A stretch of 64,000 bases of DNA from Terrimesophilobacter sp036833635 (lineage in GTDB: Bacteria; Actinomycetota; Actinomycetes; Actinomycetales; Microbacteriaceae): assembly GCA_036833635.1 (NCBI GenBank), contig DAITPJ010000001.1, positions 1 to 64,000 on the forward strand, in the 5' to 3' direction. Each line of letters opens with the position of its first letter. Position 1 is the stretch's first letter. Made by a program: the position numbers and the translations under genes. The notes under the pieces were generated by a model. The model saw only the letters and a list, made by a program, of their open reading frames with translations. It made no database searches and was not told where the DNA came from. Positions 1-7,943 of the stretch are shown here, one piece after another.

Positions 1-585
1 GCCCGCGCGCACGTGAGCATCGCGGTCCCCCGCGACGTCGCCCTCAAGTTCGGCGTCGTCTCGGCGAACGGCCTCGTGAGCGGCCTCACCGAGGACGCGA
101 AGATCAGCACCGTGAGCGGCGACATCGTCGTCGACAACGTCTACGGCGACCTCGATCTCGGCTCGGTCAGCGGCGAGATCGCAGTGCGCAACCACTACGG
201 CAATATCACCTCGAAGACCGTGAGCGGCGGGCTCACGGCGAGCGGCGAGATCATGCAGTTCACCTCGAACGGCGTCTCGGGCGACGTGTTCCTCGACCTG
301 ACCGGAACGCCGGATTCCGCGAGCGTCAAGACGGTCTCCGGCGACGTGACGGTACGCCTCGAGGCGGGCGTGCCTGCGCAGTACAAGGTCTCCACGGTCT
401 CGGGCAAGCTGCAGCTCGACGACTCCGAGATCACCGGCGTGCGCGGCCAGTACACGGGCAAGTACGGCGAACTCCACGGCCAGTGGCTCGAGTTCTCTGC
501 AACAACGGTCTCGGGTGACGTGGCCGTCGTGCACGCGAACACAGCACGCACCGCGGGCGCCTCGGCTGGCGGTTCTGGCCGATGA
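1..585 (+). CDS. DUF4097-type beta-strand protein, 5' end outside the window
   Basis: The frame is open from base 1, so the gene starts upstream and only the last 194 codons are seen. The product is built of short repeats ending in TVSG or SVSG about every 15-20 residues, which is the pattern of the DUF4097 (putative adhesin) beta-helix family. It has no membrane segment in the visible part. The stop codon overlaps the ATG of the following PadR-type regulator (ATGA), so the two are translationally coupled; DUF4097 genes commonly sit with such regulators. Its molecular role is not known. A role as an envelope or stress-related partner of the regulator is only inference. Confidence 0.8.
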   Translation, partial: ARAHVSIAVPRDVALKFGVVSANGLVSGLTEDAKISTVSGDIVVDNVYGDLDLGSVSGEIAVRNHYGNITSKTVSGGLTASGEIMQFTSNGVSGDVFLDLTGTPDSASVKTVSGDVTVRLEAGVPAQYKVSTVSGKLQLDDSEITGVRGQYTGKYGELHGQWLEFSATTVSGDVAVVHANTARTAGASAGGSGR

Positions 586-1190
586 CGCCCCCGGTCTTCG
601 CGCATGGACACCTGCGCCTCTACCTCCTGAGCCTCCTCGCCGAGGAGCCCATGCACGGTTACGAGGTGATCCTCGCCCTCGAGGAGCGCTTCGGCGGCAC
701 CTACACGCCGAGCGCCGGCACCATCTACCCGCGCCTCGCCAAGCTCGAGGAGGAGGGGCTCGTCACGAAATCTGCGGATGGGCGCAAGACGGTCTACGAG
801 ATCACGGATGCCGGCCGGGCCGAGCTTGCCGCGCGCCAGCCCGAACTGGACGAGATCGAGAACGACTTGACCGACTCGGTTCGGCGCCTCGCCGACGAGG
901 TGCGGCTGAGCGTCAACGAGGCGATGAAGAGCCTGCGCGCCGACCTCGCTGCCGCCGCGCAGGAGGCCCGCACCGAGGCTCGTGGGGCAGGGCGGACGAT
1001 CCGTACCGACATCCGGAACACGAGCAGCGGGTTTCTGCGCGAGGCGGAGATCGTTCTCAACGACTTTCGGCACGAGGTGCGCTCCGAGTTGCGGAGTATG
1101 GCAGCGCGGGGTGAGTTGAAGCCGGAGATGGTGTCAGGGCTGAGGTCCCAGCTGGACGACGTGAGGACGTTCCTCTTCCGCGCGGACTGA
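582..1190 (+). CDS. PadR family transcriptional regulator
   Basis: The first ~90 residues form a winged helix typical of PadR: HGHLRLYLLSLLAEEPMHGY is the recognition signature, followed by GTIYPRLAKLEEEGLV and a wing with R-K-T-V-Y-E-I-T. The remaining ~110 residues are rich in Glu, Arg and Ala, look helical or coiled coil, and replace the usual short dimerisation tail. The length of 202 aa suits the long PadR subgroup. It starts on the ATG that overlaps the upstream DUF4097 stop by 4 nt, so it probably regulates its own operon. The ligand is unknown. The family call is confident; the target is inferred from position. Confidence 0.9.
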   Translation: MTPPVFAHGHLRLYLLSLLAEEPMHGYEVILALEERFGGTYTPSAGTIYPRLAKLEEEGLVTKSADGRKTVYEITDAGRAELAARQPELDEIENDLTDSVRRLADEVRLSVNEAMKSLRADLAAAAQEARTEARGAGRTIRTDIRNTSSGFLREAEIVLNDFRHEVRSELRSMAARGELKPEMVSGLRSQLDDVRTFLFRAD

Positions 1191-1201
1191 ACCACCCCGT
1201 C

Positions 1202-1277
1202 GGTCGAGTGCCGCCGAAGGCGGTGTATCGGGACCCTACTTCCCGTCGGTTCGATACGCGCTCCGCGCTACTCGACC
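1202..1277. repeat. GGTCGAG...CTCGACC palindromic intergenic repeat, copy 1
   Basis: Outer arms GGTCGAGT and ACTCGACC enclose two smaller hairpins (GCCGCC-GAA-GGCGG on the left, GCGC-TCC-GCGC on the right) and an inner GTATCG/CGATAC pair, giving a cloverleaf-like palindrome followed by AACGG. It fills the space between two convergent genes. A second copy with the same plan but different small hairpins lies at 6607-6689. It may also act as a bidirectional terminator. Confidence 0.7.
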
Positions 1278-1291
1278 AACGGACAGAGTCG

Positions 1292-1927
1292 CTACTCGAA
1301 GCCGACCGGGATGTGCAGGTCCTGCACCCGATCGCTCAGCGCCGTGTGATCATTGCGCGTGTAGATCGCGCACGGGTCGGACCGGCAGTCGATCCCCTCG
1401 CCGACCGGATCGGCGACCTCGAGGTAGGCCGTGAACGTGCCGGCTGCGCCGTCGTCGTAGCTTCGCGCGCCGAAGAGGCGCCAGGCCCAGTCGTCGTTGA
1501 TCCAATTGGATGGCGCCCATTGCACCGTGCCCTCTGCGACATCCTGTTCCTCCTGCTCGGGAACACCGCCCAGGCACGGATGCGGCTTCTCGCCGTCGGG
1601 CGTCACCGCGCAGATCGCGACGTAGATGCCGCGTGAACTGTCGTATCCGCTGCCCGTCACGACGATGCGGTCGCCGGCGGAGAGCGCCGAGGTGTCGAGC
1701 GAACCGCTCTCCGCGGCCACGGTGAGCGTCCTCGTCCGTCCGTCGTCGCCGGTCGCGGTGACGCTGGTCGGCCAGGGGTCACCGCTGTCGGCCTGGTTGC
1801 TGGAGCCTTGAGGGGCATGCGTGAGGATCGGCACGACGACGATCGCGATCGGAATGAGCAGGATGACGAGGACGCCTGCGGAGATCCACCACCACATCCG
1901 CCGCCGACGGCGCCTCGTTTCTCCCAC
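1292..1927 (-). CDS. Membrane-anchored extracytoplasmic protein, neocarzinostatin-like region possible
   Basis: An Arg-rich N-terminus (ETRRRRRRM) precedes one hydrophobic segment (about residues 12-35), so the protein is a signal-anchored or secreted protein of 211 aa. The outer part has an AGDRIVVTGSGYD strand motif, paired cysteines (AICAV, HPCLG, DCRSDPC) and an ending AIYTRNDHTAL...DLHIPVGF that resembles neocarzinostatin-like or HtaA-associated actinobacterial surface proteins; I rate that assignment as weak. GTG 1927 is chosen as the start because a TAAACT box lies 6 nt upstream, fitting leaderless transcription. A TTG one codon earlier is the alternative. Confidence 0.65.
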   Translation of the reverse strand: MGETRRRRRRMWWWISAGVLVILLIPIAIVVVPILTHAPQGSSNQADSGDPWPTSVTATGDDGRTRTLTVAAESGSLDTSALSAGDRIVVTGSGYDSSRGIYVAICAVTPDGEKPHPCLGGVPEQEEQDVAEGTVQWAPSNWINDDWAWRLFGARSYDDGAAGTFTAYLEVADPVGEGIDCRSDPCAIYTRNDHTALSDRVQDLHIPVGFE

Positions 1928-1933
1928 CAAAAC

Positions 1934-1939
1934 AGTTTA
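1934..1939 (-). promoter_or_regulatory. -10 box of a leaderless promoter
   Basis: TAAACT on the minus strand ends 6 nt before GTG 1927. The spacing is the same as at ten other genes here and places the transcription start at the start codon. Confidence 0.55.
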
Positions 1940-1971
1940 GTGGCGTGGCTTGCAACCGGAGACGGAAGGAG

Positions 1972-1977
1972 TAGTGT
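1972..1977 (+). promoter_or_regulatory. Possible -10 box of the KimA-like permease gene
   Basis: TAGTGT lies 8 nt before GTG 1986. It supports that start over GTG 1974, which sits only 2-4 nt after a GGAAGGAG sequence. Confidence 0.4.
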
Positions 1978-1985
1978 CGCACCTC

Positions 1986-4013
1986 GTGACCACAGAAGTC
2001 CGGTCCCCCAAACGGTGGCTGATCGGCGAACCTCTCCCCTCCGACAAGCTCGAGGGGCAACTGCTGCCGAAGCGTCTTGCGCTTCCCATCTTCGCAAGCG
2101 ACCCGCTCTCCTCTGTCGCCTACGCACCGCAGGAACTGCTGCTCATCCTGACCCTCGGCGGACTTGCGATGCTCAGTTTCGCACCGTGGGTCGCCGCCGC
2201 CGTCGTGCTGCTGCTCGTCGTGGTCGTCGCCTCGTACCGCCAGATCGTGAAGGCGTACCCGTCGGGAGGCGGCGACTACGAGGTGGCGAGGAAGAATCTC
2301 GGGGAGCGGGCCAGCCTCGTCGTCGCCTCCGCCCTCCTGGTCGACTACATCCTCACGGTCACGGTCTCCGTCGCGAGCGGTGTCGACAACATCATCTCGG
2401 CGTTTCCCATGCTCGCCGCGTGGCGGGTCGAGCTCGCGATCTTCTTCGTCGTCTTGCTCGTGGCGGTCAACCTGCGCGGCGTCGCCGAGTCGAGCAAGGC
2501 CTTCGCGCTCCCGACGTATCTCTTCATCGGAAGCGTGTTCGTCATGGTCGTCGTGGGCGCCGTACGCACGGCGGTCGGGGACATCCCGATCGCCGAGTCG
2601 GCCGAGTTCAGCGTCAAGGCGGTCGAACTGACCCAGGTCGGCGTCATCCTGCTGCTGCTGCGCGCCTTCGCCAGCGGATGCTCCGCCCTCACGGGCGTCG
2701 AGGCGATCAGCAACGGCGTTCCCGCCTTTCGCATCCCGAAGATCAAGAATGCCCAGGCGACCCTCGCCATCATGGGGGGCGTCGCGATCGTGCTGTTCGT
2801 CGGGGTCACCGCACTCGCGCTCCTCAGCAGGGTGCACTACTCCGAGAACCCGTGCGACCTCGTCGGGTGGAACGCCTGCGCCACCGACCCGCAGCGCAGC
2901 GTCATGGCCCAGCTCGCGGCGGCCGTGTTCGGCGGCGAGAACACCTTCATGTTCTTCCTGGTGCAGGGGTCGACGGCGGCGGTGCTGCTGCTCGCCGCGA
3001 ACACCGCCTTCAACGGGTTTCCCCTGCTCGGCTCGGTGCTCGCCCGCGACGGGTACGCACCGAAGTCGCTGCACACCCGTGGCGATCGGCTCGTCTACTC
3101 CAATGGTGTCATCGTGCTGGGCCTGGCGGCCATCCTGCTGCTTATCGCCTACCGCGCGAACCTGACCCAGCTCATCCAGCTGTACATCATCGGCGTCTTC
3201 GTCTCGTTCACCATCGGCCAGACCGGCATGGTGCGGCACTGGCTCCGGATGCTTCGCGCGAAGACCTCTGGACGTCGTGCGGCCGTGTGGGGACTCGCGA
3301 TCAACGGGTTCGGGGCGGTGCTCACGGCACTTGTGCTGCTCATCGTCACTGTCACAAAGTTCACACACGGCGCCTGGCTCGTTTTCGCGATCATGCCCGT
3401 GCTGTTCGTGCTCATGCTCGGAGTCAACCGCTACTATCGCGGCGTCGAGCGCGACCTCACGGTCGACGACACCACGACGTTCGGGTCGAGTGGCGACCAC
3501 GCCATCGTGCTCGTCGGCAGGCTGCAGAAGCCCACGCTCAAGGCGCTCGACTATGCCATCGCCGCCCGCCATGAGAGCCTCGAGGCGGTGCACTGCTCGA
3601 TCGACGACGACCAGACCGCCCAGTTGAAGCGGCAGTGGAAGCAGATGAAGATCCGGATTCCGCTGCGGATCGTCCAGTCGCCGTACCGGGACATCAGCTT
3701 CCCGCTCATCAGCTACATCAAGGAGCGTCGCGAGACCCACGGCTCCGAGGTCGTCACGGTGTACATGCCGCAGTTCATCGTCGGCCACTGGTGGGAGAAC
3801 CTGTTGCACAATCACAAGGCCCGCCGCATCCGCCACAAGCTCATGCTGTGCCACGGCGTTACGATCGCTCTCGTGCCCTGGCTGCTCAACTCATCGAAAG
3901 TGCTCTACGCCCGCCCGGGGCGCCCGCTGCCGGGGCAGGTCCGGCGTGGTGAGCCGGTGCGCGCGGTCGTGCGCAAGCCGCTGCCTTCGCCGCAGCCGGG
4001 CAGGCGGAGGTAG
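1986..4013 (+). CDS. APC-superfamily permease, KimA-like (potassium importer family)
   Basis: The ~675-aa protein has about 12 membrane segments in the first ~460 residues and a cytosolic C-terminal domain of ~190 residues. Its N-terminal signature (LPIFASDPLSSVAYAPQE) and YPSGGGDYEVARKNLG match the KimA/YdaO branch of APC permeases, whose characterised Bacillus member imports K+ by proton symport under c-di-AMP control. Substrate is inferred, since the family is often annotated as amino acid permease. The start is uncertain: GTG 1986 fits a TAGTGT -10 box, while GTG 1974 follows GGAAGGAG too closely. The stop overlaps the start of the first fluoride channel gene by one base. No room exists upstream for the ydaO riboswitch known from Bacillus. 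Confidence 0.8.
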   Translation: MTTEVRSPKRWLIGEPLPSDKLEGQLLPKRLALPIFASDPLSSVAYAPQELLLILTLGGLAMLSFAPWVAAAVVLLLVVVVASYRQIVKAYPSGGGDYEVARKNLGERASLVVASALLVDYILTVTVSVASGVDNIISAFPMLAAWRVELAIFFVVLLVAVNLRGVAESSKAFALPTYLFIGSVFVMVVVGAVRTAVGDIPIAESAEFSVKAVELTQVGVILLLLRAFASGCSALTGVEAISNGVPAFRIPKIKNAQATLAIMGGVAIVLFVGVTALALLSRVHYSENPCDLVGWNACATDPQRSVMAQLAAAVFGGENTFMFFLVQGSTAAVLLLAANTAFNGFPLLGSVLARDGYAPKSLHTRGDRLVYSNGVIVLGLAAILLLIAYRANLTQLIQLYIIGVFVSFTIGQTGMVRHWLRMLRAKTSGRRAAVWGLAINGFGAVLTALVLLIVTVTKFTHGAWLVFAIMPVLFVLMLGVNRYYRGVERDLTVDDTTTFGSSGDHAIVLVGRLQKPTLKALDYAIAARHESLEAVHCSIDDDQTAQLKRQWKQMKIRIPLRIVQSPYRDISFPLISYIKERRETHGSEVVTVYMPQFIVGHWWENLLHNHKARRIRHKLMLCHGVTIALVPWLLNSSKVLYARPGRPLPGQVRRGEPVRAVVRKPLPSPQPGRRR

Positions 4014-4414
4014 TGCGGGAGATCCTCGCCGTGCTCCTGGGCGGGATGCTCGGCACCGGGCTCCGGCTCGTCGCTGACCTGATTCTCCCGCACCAGGATT
4101 CCGGCTTCCCGCTGGGTACCCTGATCGTGAACGTCGGCGGCTCGTTCGTCCTCGGCTTGCTCGTTTCGCTGGCCTGGCCGCGCGTGCCCCGCTGGCTGAG
4201 GGCCGGTCTCGGCGCCGGTGTCATCGGGTCGTTCACGACGTTCTCCGCCGTCATGGTCTCCCTCGTCGCCCAGGCCTCGCTCGGGTCGTGGTGGCTCGCC
4301 GCGGGCTACCTCGCGCTCTCGCTCACTCTCGGATTCGCGGCGGCGGTGCTGGGCCTGTGGGCAGGGCGCCCGCGGCCGAGTGCCGAGGCACCGATCGACT
4401 GGGTCGACGAATGA
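4013..4414 (+). CDS. crcB: Fluoride channel subunit (CrcB/FluC), first of a pair
   Basis: A 133-aa protein with four membrane segments. It carries the family motifs GTGLRLVAD in the first helix, GTLIVNVGGSFVLG with the pore-lining Asn in the second, and GSFTTFSAV in the third. FluC dimers pass F- out of the cytoplasm in an antiparallel arrangement. Two adjacent crcB genes, as here, usually encode the oppositely oriented halves of a heterodimer. GTG 4013 overlaps the permease stop (TAGTG) and the stop overlaps the ATG of the second crcB (ATGA), so all three genes form one translational unit. Confidence 0.92.
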   Translation: MREILAVLLGGMLGTGLRLVADLILPHQDSGFPLGTLIVNVGGSFVLGLLVSLAWPRVPRWLRAGLGAGVIGSFTTFSAVMVSLVAQASLGSWWLAAGYLALSLTLGFAAAVLGLWAGRPRPSAEAPIDWVDE

Positions 4415-4733
4415 CGCTCGCCGTTGCGCTCGTGACGGTGGCGGCCGGCGGACTCGCCGCCGTCATCCGGTATCTCGTGTCGGTCGCGCTCGCCCGGTCC
4501 TCGGATGCCGAGGGCTTTCCCTGGGCCGTGCTCGCCGTCAACGTGGTCGGCTCGGCCATCGGCGGCGTCGTGCTCGGGCTCGCCCAGCACGCTGCGATGC
4601 CCGCGGACCTCCAGCTCATCCTGCTCACCGGGGTGTGCGGCGGGCTCACGACGTTCAGCACGTTCAGTGTCGAGACGGTGCAACTCGCTCGCGCCGGGCG
4701 GTGGCGGGCCGCCTCCCTCAGTGTGGGCGCCAA
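4411..4733 (+). CDS. crcB: Fluoride channel subunit (CrcB/FluC), second of a pair, cut by gap
   Basis: Visible codons give a CrcB protein: AAVIRYLVS in helix one, WAVLAVNVVGSAIGG in helix two and GGLTTFSTFSVE in helix three. The sequence runs into the N gap after about 107 residues, so roughly the last 10-20 residues are missing. It starts on ATG 4411 within the ATGA overlap with the first crcB. The charge pattern differs from the first copy, as expected for partners of opposite topology. Confidence 0.9.
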
Positions 4734-4833
4734 NNNNNNNNNNNNNNNNNNNNNNNNNNNNNNNNNNNNNNNNNNNNNNNNNNNNNNNNNNNNNNNNNNN
4801 NNNNNNNNNNNNNNNNNNNNNNNNNNNNNNNNN
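4734..4833. other. Assembly gap (100 N)
   Basis: Exactly 100 N, a placeholder for unknown length. It removes the 3' end of the second crcB (plus strand) and the 3' end of the sugar permease (minus strand). Whole genes could be missing between them. Confidence 1.
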
Positions 4834-5498
4834 GTGTTCAGGTCGGTGCTCTGCCGGGAGATGATGAAGTGCGCGAACTCGTTCCAGGAGCCCTGGAAGC
4901 TCAGGATGAACAGGGTCACGAGCGCGGGACGGGCCATGGGCAGCACAATCGTCCAGAACGTGCGGAAGATCCCGGCACCGTCGATGCGGGCGGCCTCCTC
5001 GATGCTCACCGGTATCGACTCGAAGAACTGCTTCATGATGAAGATGCCCGCGGCATCCACGAGGAGCGGCACGATCATGCCGGCATAGGTGTTGTAGATG
5101 CCCAGCTCCTTGATGATGAGGAACCTCGGGATGAGCAGCACGACGTTCGGCACCGACATGACGGCGATGAGGCCGGCGAAGATCCACCCCCTGCCGGGGA
5201 ACTGCAGCCGCGACAGCGCATAGCCGGCGAGCGAATCCAGGAAGACCCGACCGAGCGTGACGATGATCGTGACGATCATCGAGTTCATCGCCCAGAGGGG
5301 CAGGGGCACCTGCGTGAAGAGTCGCTCATACGCGGCGAACGACCAGGTCTGCGGGAGTAGCGAGAGCGGGTTGTTGGTGGCATCCGCGTCCGTCTTGAAG
5401 CTCCCGGCGAGCGAGATCAGGAACGGGTAGATGTAGACGAGGGCGAGCACCGCGAGCAGGACGTAACCGGACAGCGCCCCTGCCCGGAGCCGGTTCAT
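4834..5498 (-). CDS. Carbohydrate ABC transporter permease, MalG type, C-terminus lost in gap
   Basis: The N-terminal 221 residues are present. They show an N-terminal membrane helix (LLAVLALVYIYPFLISLAGSF begins at about residue 13), further helices, and the EAA loop EEAARIDGAGIFRTFWTIVLP that docks on the ATPase subunit. This is the MalG class inner-membrane subunit of CUT1 sugar importers. ATG 5498 overlaps the stop of the MalF-type gene by 4 nt. No ATPase gene is in the operon, as is common in actinobacteria where a shared MsiK-type ATPase serves several importers. Confidence 0.9.
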
Positions 5499-6583
5499 CG
5501 CTGCCCTCCCTGCGTGGGCGAATTGCGCAGCGCGATCTGGCGCTGGAGTTCCCTGTCGAGCTTTCCGCTGGTCTTGCGATCCCTCAGGATCCAGCGCTGC
5601 AGCAGTGTTAGGGCCACGATGAGCACGAACAGCAGGAACGCCATGGCCGCGCCCTCCCCCCAGTTGAGCCCCCTGAACGACGTCTGGTAGGAGAGGTAGG
5701 CGGGCGTCAGGAGCGTCTTGCCCGGAGCGCCGCCGCCGGTCAGGTAGATCTGGTCGAAGACCTGCCAGGTGCCGATGAGGCCGAGGGTGATGACCGTGAA
5801 CAGGGTCGGCTTGAGCATGGGAAGCGTGATGGAGAAGAACTTGCGGATCGGGCCCGTTCCGTCCATGAGGGCGGCCTCGTCGATCTCGACGCCGATGCTC
5901 TGTAGGCCGGCGAGGAAGATGAGCATGAAGGTTCCCGAGGTCGTGAACACCGCCAGCACGATGAGCATGCACATCGCGACGGAGGGCCCGGCAAGCCATT
6001 GCCACCAGCTGATCCCGAGTGGGCCGTCGGCGGCGAGGGCGGGCGGCGGTGCGTGCACGCCGAGAGCTCCGAGGATGTTGTGGAACACGCCGCTCGGGTC
6101 GGCGAGCCAGTTCGGGCCGTTGATCCCGACGGCGCCGAGGAGCGCGTTGATCGCCCCGGAGGAGGCGAACAGGAACATGAAGATTCCCGTGATCGCGATC
6201 GAGCTCGTGACGGACGGGAAATAGAACGCGGTGCGGAAGAACCCCCGCCCCCTGAGGATGCGCCTATTGACCTGCACCGCGAGGAAGAGCGCGAGTGCCG
6301 TCTGCAGCGGTACGACGAAGAGCACATAGTAGAAGTTGTTGCGGATGGAGGTTCCAAAGTCCCGCTGCGCCAGGCCGGGATCGACGATGAGCTTCTCGTA
6401 GTTCTCCGTTCCCACGAAGTTCGCCCTGCCACTGAGAGGCGAGCCCAGCCCGTTCCAGTCGCTGAAGCTGACCCACAGGGCGAGCAGGATCGGCAGCACG
6501 AGGAAGAGTCCGATGATGATGATCGCGGGGGCGACGAACAGCCAGCCGCGGCCGGCTTCACCGCCCCGGATGCCCTTTGCCAT
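5495..6583 (-). CDS. Carbohydrate ABC transporter permease, MalF type
   Basis: A 362-aa inner-membrane protein with six or more helices, the first at about residues 14-37, and the EAA loop EIDEAALMDGTGPIRKFFSI near residue 245. A periplasmic-side loop of ~45 residues (NWLADPSGVF to LGISWWQW) is longer than the minimum for the family. It pairs with the downstream MalG-type permease and the upstream binding protein to form a CUT1 importer. The gene is separated from the binding-protein gene by 118 bp holding a palindromic repeat, and its stop overlaps the next start. Confidence 0.93.
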   Translation of the reverse strand: MAKGIRGGEAGRGWLFVAPAIIIIGLFLVLPILLALWVSFSDWNGLGSPLSGRANFVGTENYEKLIVDPGLAQRDFGTSIRNNFYYVLFVVPLQTALALFLAVQVNRRILRGRGFFRTAFYFPSVTSSIAITGIFMFLFASSGAINALLGAVGINGPNWLADPSGVFHNILGALGVHAPPPALAADGPLGISWWQWLAGPSVAMCMLIVLAVFTTSGTFMLIFLAGLQSIGVEIDEAALMDGTGPIRKFFSITLPMLKPTLFTVITLGLIGTWQVFDQIYLTGGGAPGKTLLTPAYLSYQTSFRGLNWGEGAAMAFLLFVLIVALTLLQRWILRDRKTSGKLDRELQRQIALRNSPTQGGQR

Positions 6584-6606
6584 CGTCCGCTCCTTCCGCT
6601 ATCGCC

Positions 6607-6689
6607 GGTCGAGTAGGCCGGAGGCCGTATCGAGACCCCACCACGTGTCGCGTGGGGTCTCGATACACCGGCGTCGCCGGCACTCGACC
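6607..6689. repeat. GGTCGAG...CTCGACC palindromic intergenic repeat, copy 2
   Basis: Arms GGTCGAGT and CACTCGACC, inner arms GTATCGAGACCCC and GGGGTCTCGATAC, and two small internal hairpins (GGCC-GGA-GGCC and CCGGCG-TCG-CCGG). It is followed by AACGG as in copy 1. It lies between the binding-protein gene and the permease genes of one operon, where it could lower permease expression relative to the binding protein by processing or partial termination (inference). Confidence 0.75.
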
Positions 6690-6701
6690 AACGGGTTCTC
6701 G

Positions 6702-7937
6702 CTACTGCGCGTTGGCCTCGTCGAGCGCCGCCTGGAGCGTCGTCTGCAGCGAGGCCAGGATGGCCTTCGCATCCCCTCCGATCAACCCTGCGAGCTGGGC
6801 ATTGAAGTCGGAGATCACGGTGGCTGAGCCGGCGAAGTTCACCGGGCTCACGGCGTAGTCATTGCTCTTCACGAAGGACCCGTTCTCCGGGTACTTCTTC
6901 GCGTACTCCGCTGCCGCCGATTCCGTCGACGGGATCACGCCGAAGGCGTCGGCGAACTTGAGCTGCTGCTCGTCACTCGTGAGGAACTTCACAAGGGACT
7001 CAGCGGCCGTCGTCGTCTGCGACCCGGCCGGGATGCCCCAGCAGTTCGTGAACGTGAACGTCGACGGGCCGCCGGGTCCGGCCGGCAGTTCGTACGCCTG
7101 GTACTTGGTGTCGGGGAAGTCGCCCTTGATGCCCTTGATCCACGGTCCCTCGATGACCATCGCCGCCGCCCCCTTGCCGAGAGCCTCACCGGACCAGCCG
7201 GAGTCGATCTCGGACGGGAACTTGAGAACGCCGTCGTCGTGGAGTTTCTGGATCTCCTCGAGGCCCGCGAGGTTCTCAGGAGTGTCGGCCGTGACCGTCT
7301 TCCCGTCATCGCTCACGAGCGAACCACCCGCCTGGTTCATGAAGACACCGACGCGCGCATATTCGAGACCGAAGGAGAGCCCCGCCACGGTGTCGGTCGT
7401 GAGCTTCTTCGCGGCGGATTCGAGACTCGCCCAGTCAGTCGGGATGTCGGCATCCGTCAGGCCGGCCGCCGCCCACATGTCGGTGTTGATGATGAGCCCG
7501 AGCGTCGAGAAGTCCTTCGGCTCGCAGGTGAAGGTCCCCTGGTACGTGAAGGTGTCGACGAGCGACTGGTAGAAGTCGCCGGCGTTCGCCGCATCCTGCG
7601 CATACGGCTCGAGATAGCCGTTGCTCGCGTAGTTCGCGAACTGGTCCCAGCTCATGTAGAAGACGTCGGGGGGCGTGCCCCCGGCGAAGCCCTGACTCAG
7701 CTGCTGGGTGAGATCGCTCGCGGCGACCACCTCCACCGTGGCGTCGTTCTCGTCGGCCCATGCCGTCGCTGCCGCCTGAACGGCGTTCGTCTCCGCGTCG
7801 CCGCTCGAGCCGATGAGCATCGTGAGCTTGGCGCCCGAGACATCCCCGGTATCGCCTCCGCTCCCCGATGAGCAGGCCGCGAGGCCCGCGACGAGGGCGA
7901 CGGCGGCGAGGCCGGCACCCAGTTTCCTGACATTCAT
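6702..7937 (-). CDS. Extracellular sugar-binding lipoprotein (family 1)
   Basis: A 411-aa lipoprotein: signal MNVRKLGAGLAAVALVAG, lipobox LAAC with the lipidated Cys at residue 22, then an SSGSGGD linker. The mature part has the bacterial solute-binding family 1 pattern (YMSWDQFANY, AAAMVIEGPWIKGIK, AYELPAGPGG). It would deliver an oligosaccharide to the MalF/MalG permeases encoded downstream. The SD AAGGTAGGA overlaps the TAG stop of the LacI gene, 6 bp from the start, so the four genes lacI-like, binding protein, malF-like and malG-like form one operon. The sugar is unknown. Confidence 0.93.
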   Translation of the reverse strand: MNVRKLGAGLAAVALVAGLAACSSGSGGDTGDVSGAKLTMLIGSSGDAETNAVQAAATAWADENDATVEVVAASDLTQQLSQGFAGGTPPDVFYMSWDQFANYASNGYLEPYAQDAANAGDFYQSLVDTFTYQGTFTCEPKDFSTLGLIINTDMWAAAGLTDADIPTDWASLESAAKKLTTDTVAGLSFGLEYARVGVFMNQAGGSLVSDDGKTVTADTPENLAGLEEIQKLHDDGVLKFPSEIDSGWSGEALGKGAAAMVIEGPWIKGIKGDFPDTKYQAYELPAGPGGPSTFTFTNCWGIPAGSQTTTAAESLVKFLTSDEQQLKFADAFGVIPSTESAAAEYAKKYPENGSFVKSNDYAVSPVNFAGSATVISDFNAQLAGLIGGDAKAILASLQTTLQAALDEANAQ

Positions 7938-7943
7938 GATTTC

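Noticed and set aside
1940..1985. ydaO (c-di-AMP) or fluoride riboswitch upstream of the permease-crcB genes
   Set aside because: Only about 60 bp separate the divergent starts, and the permease appears leaderless, so no aptamer can fit.
1779..3854. A 691-codon open frame on the minus strand opposite the KimA-like permease gene, and similar long frames such as 42323-45832 (+) and 36285-39260 (+)
   Set aside because: They are His/Asp/Arg-rich antisense shadows caused by high GC at third positions of the true genes; they show no domain and no start signal.
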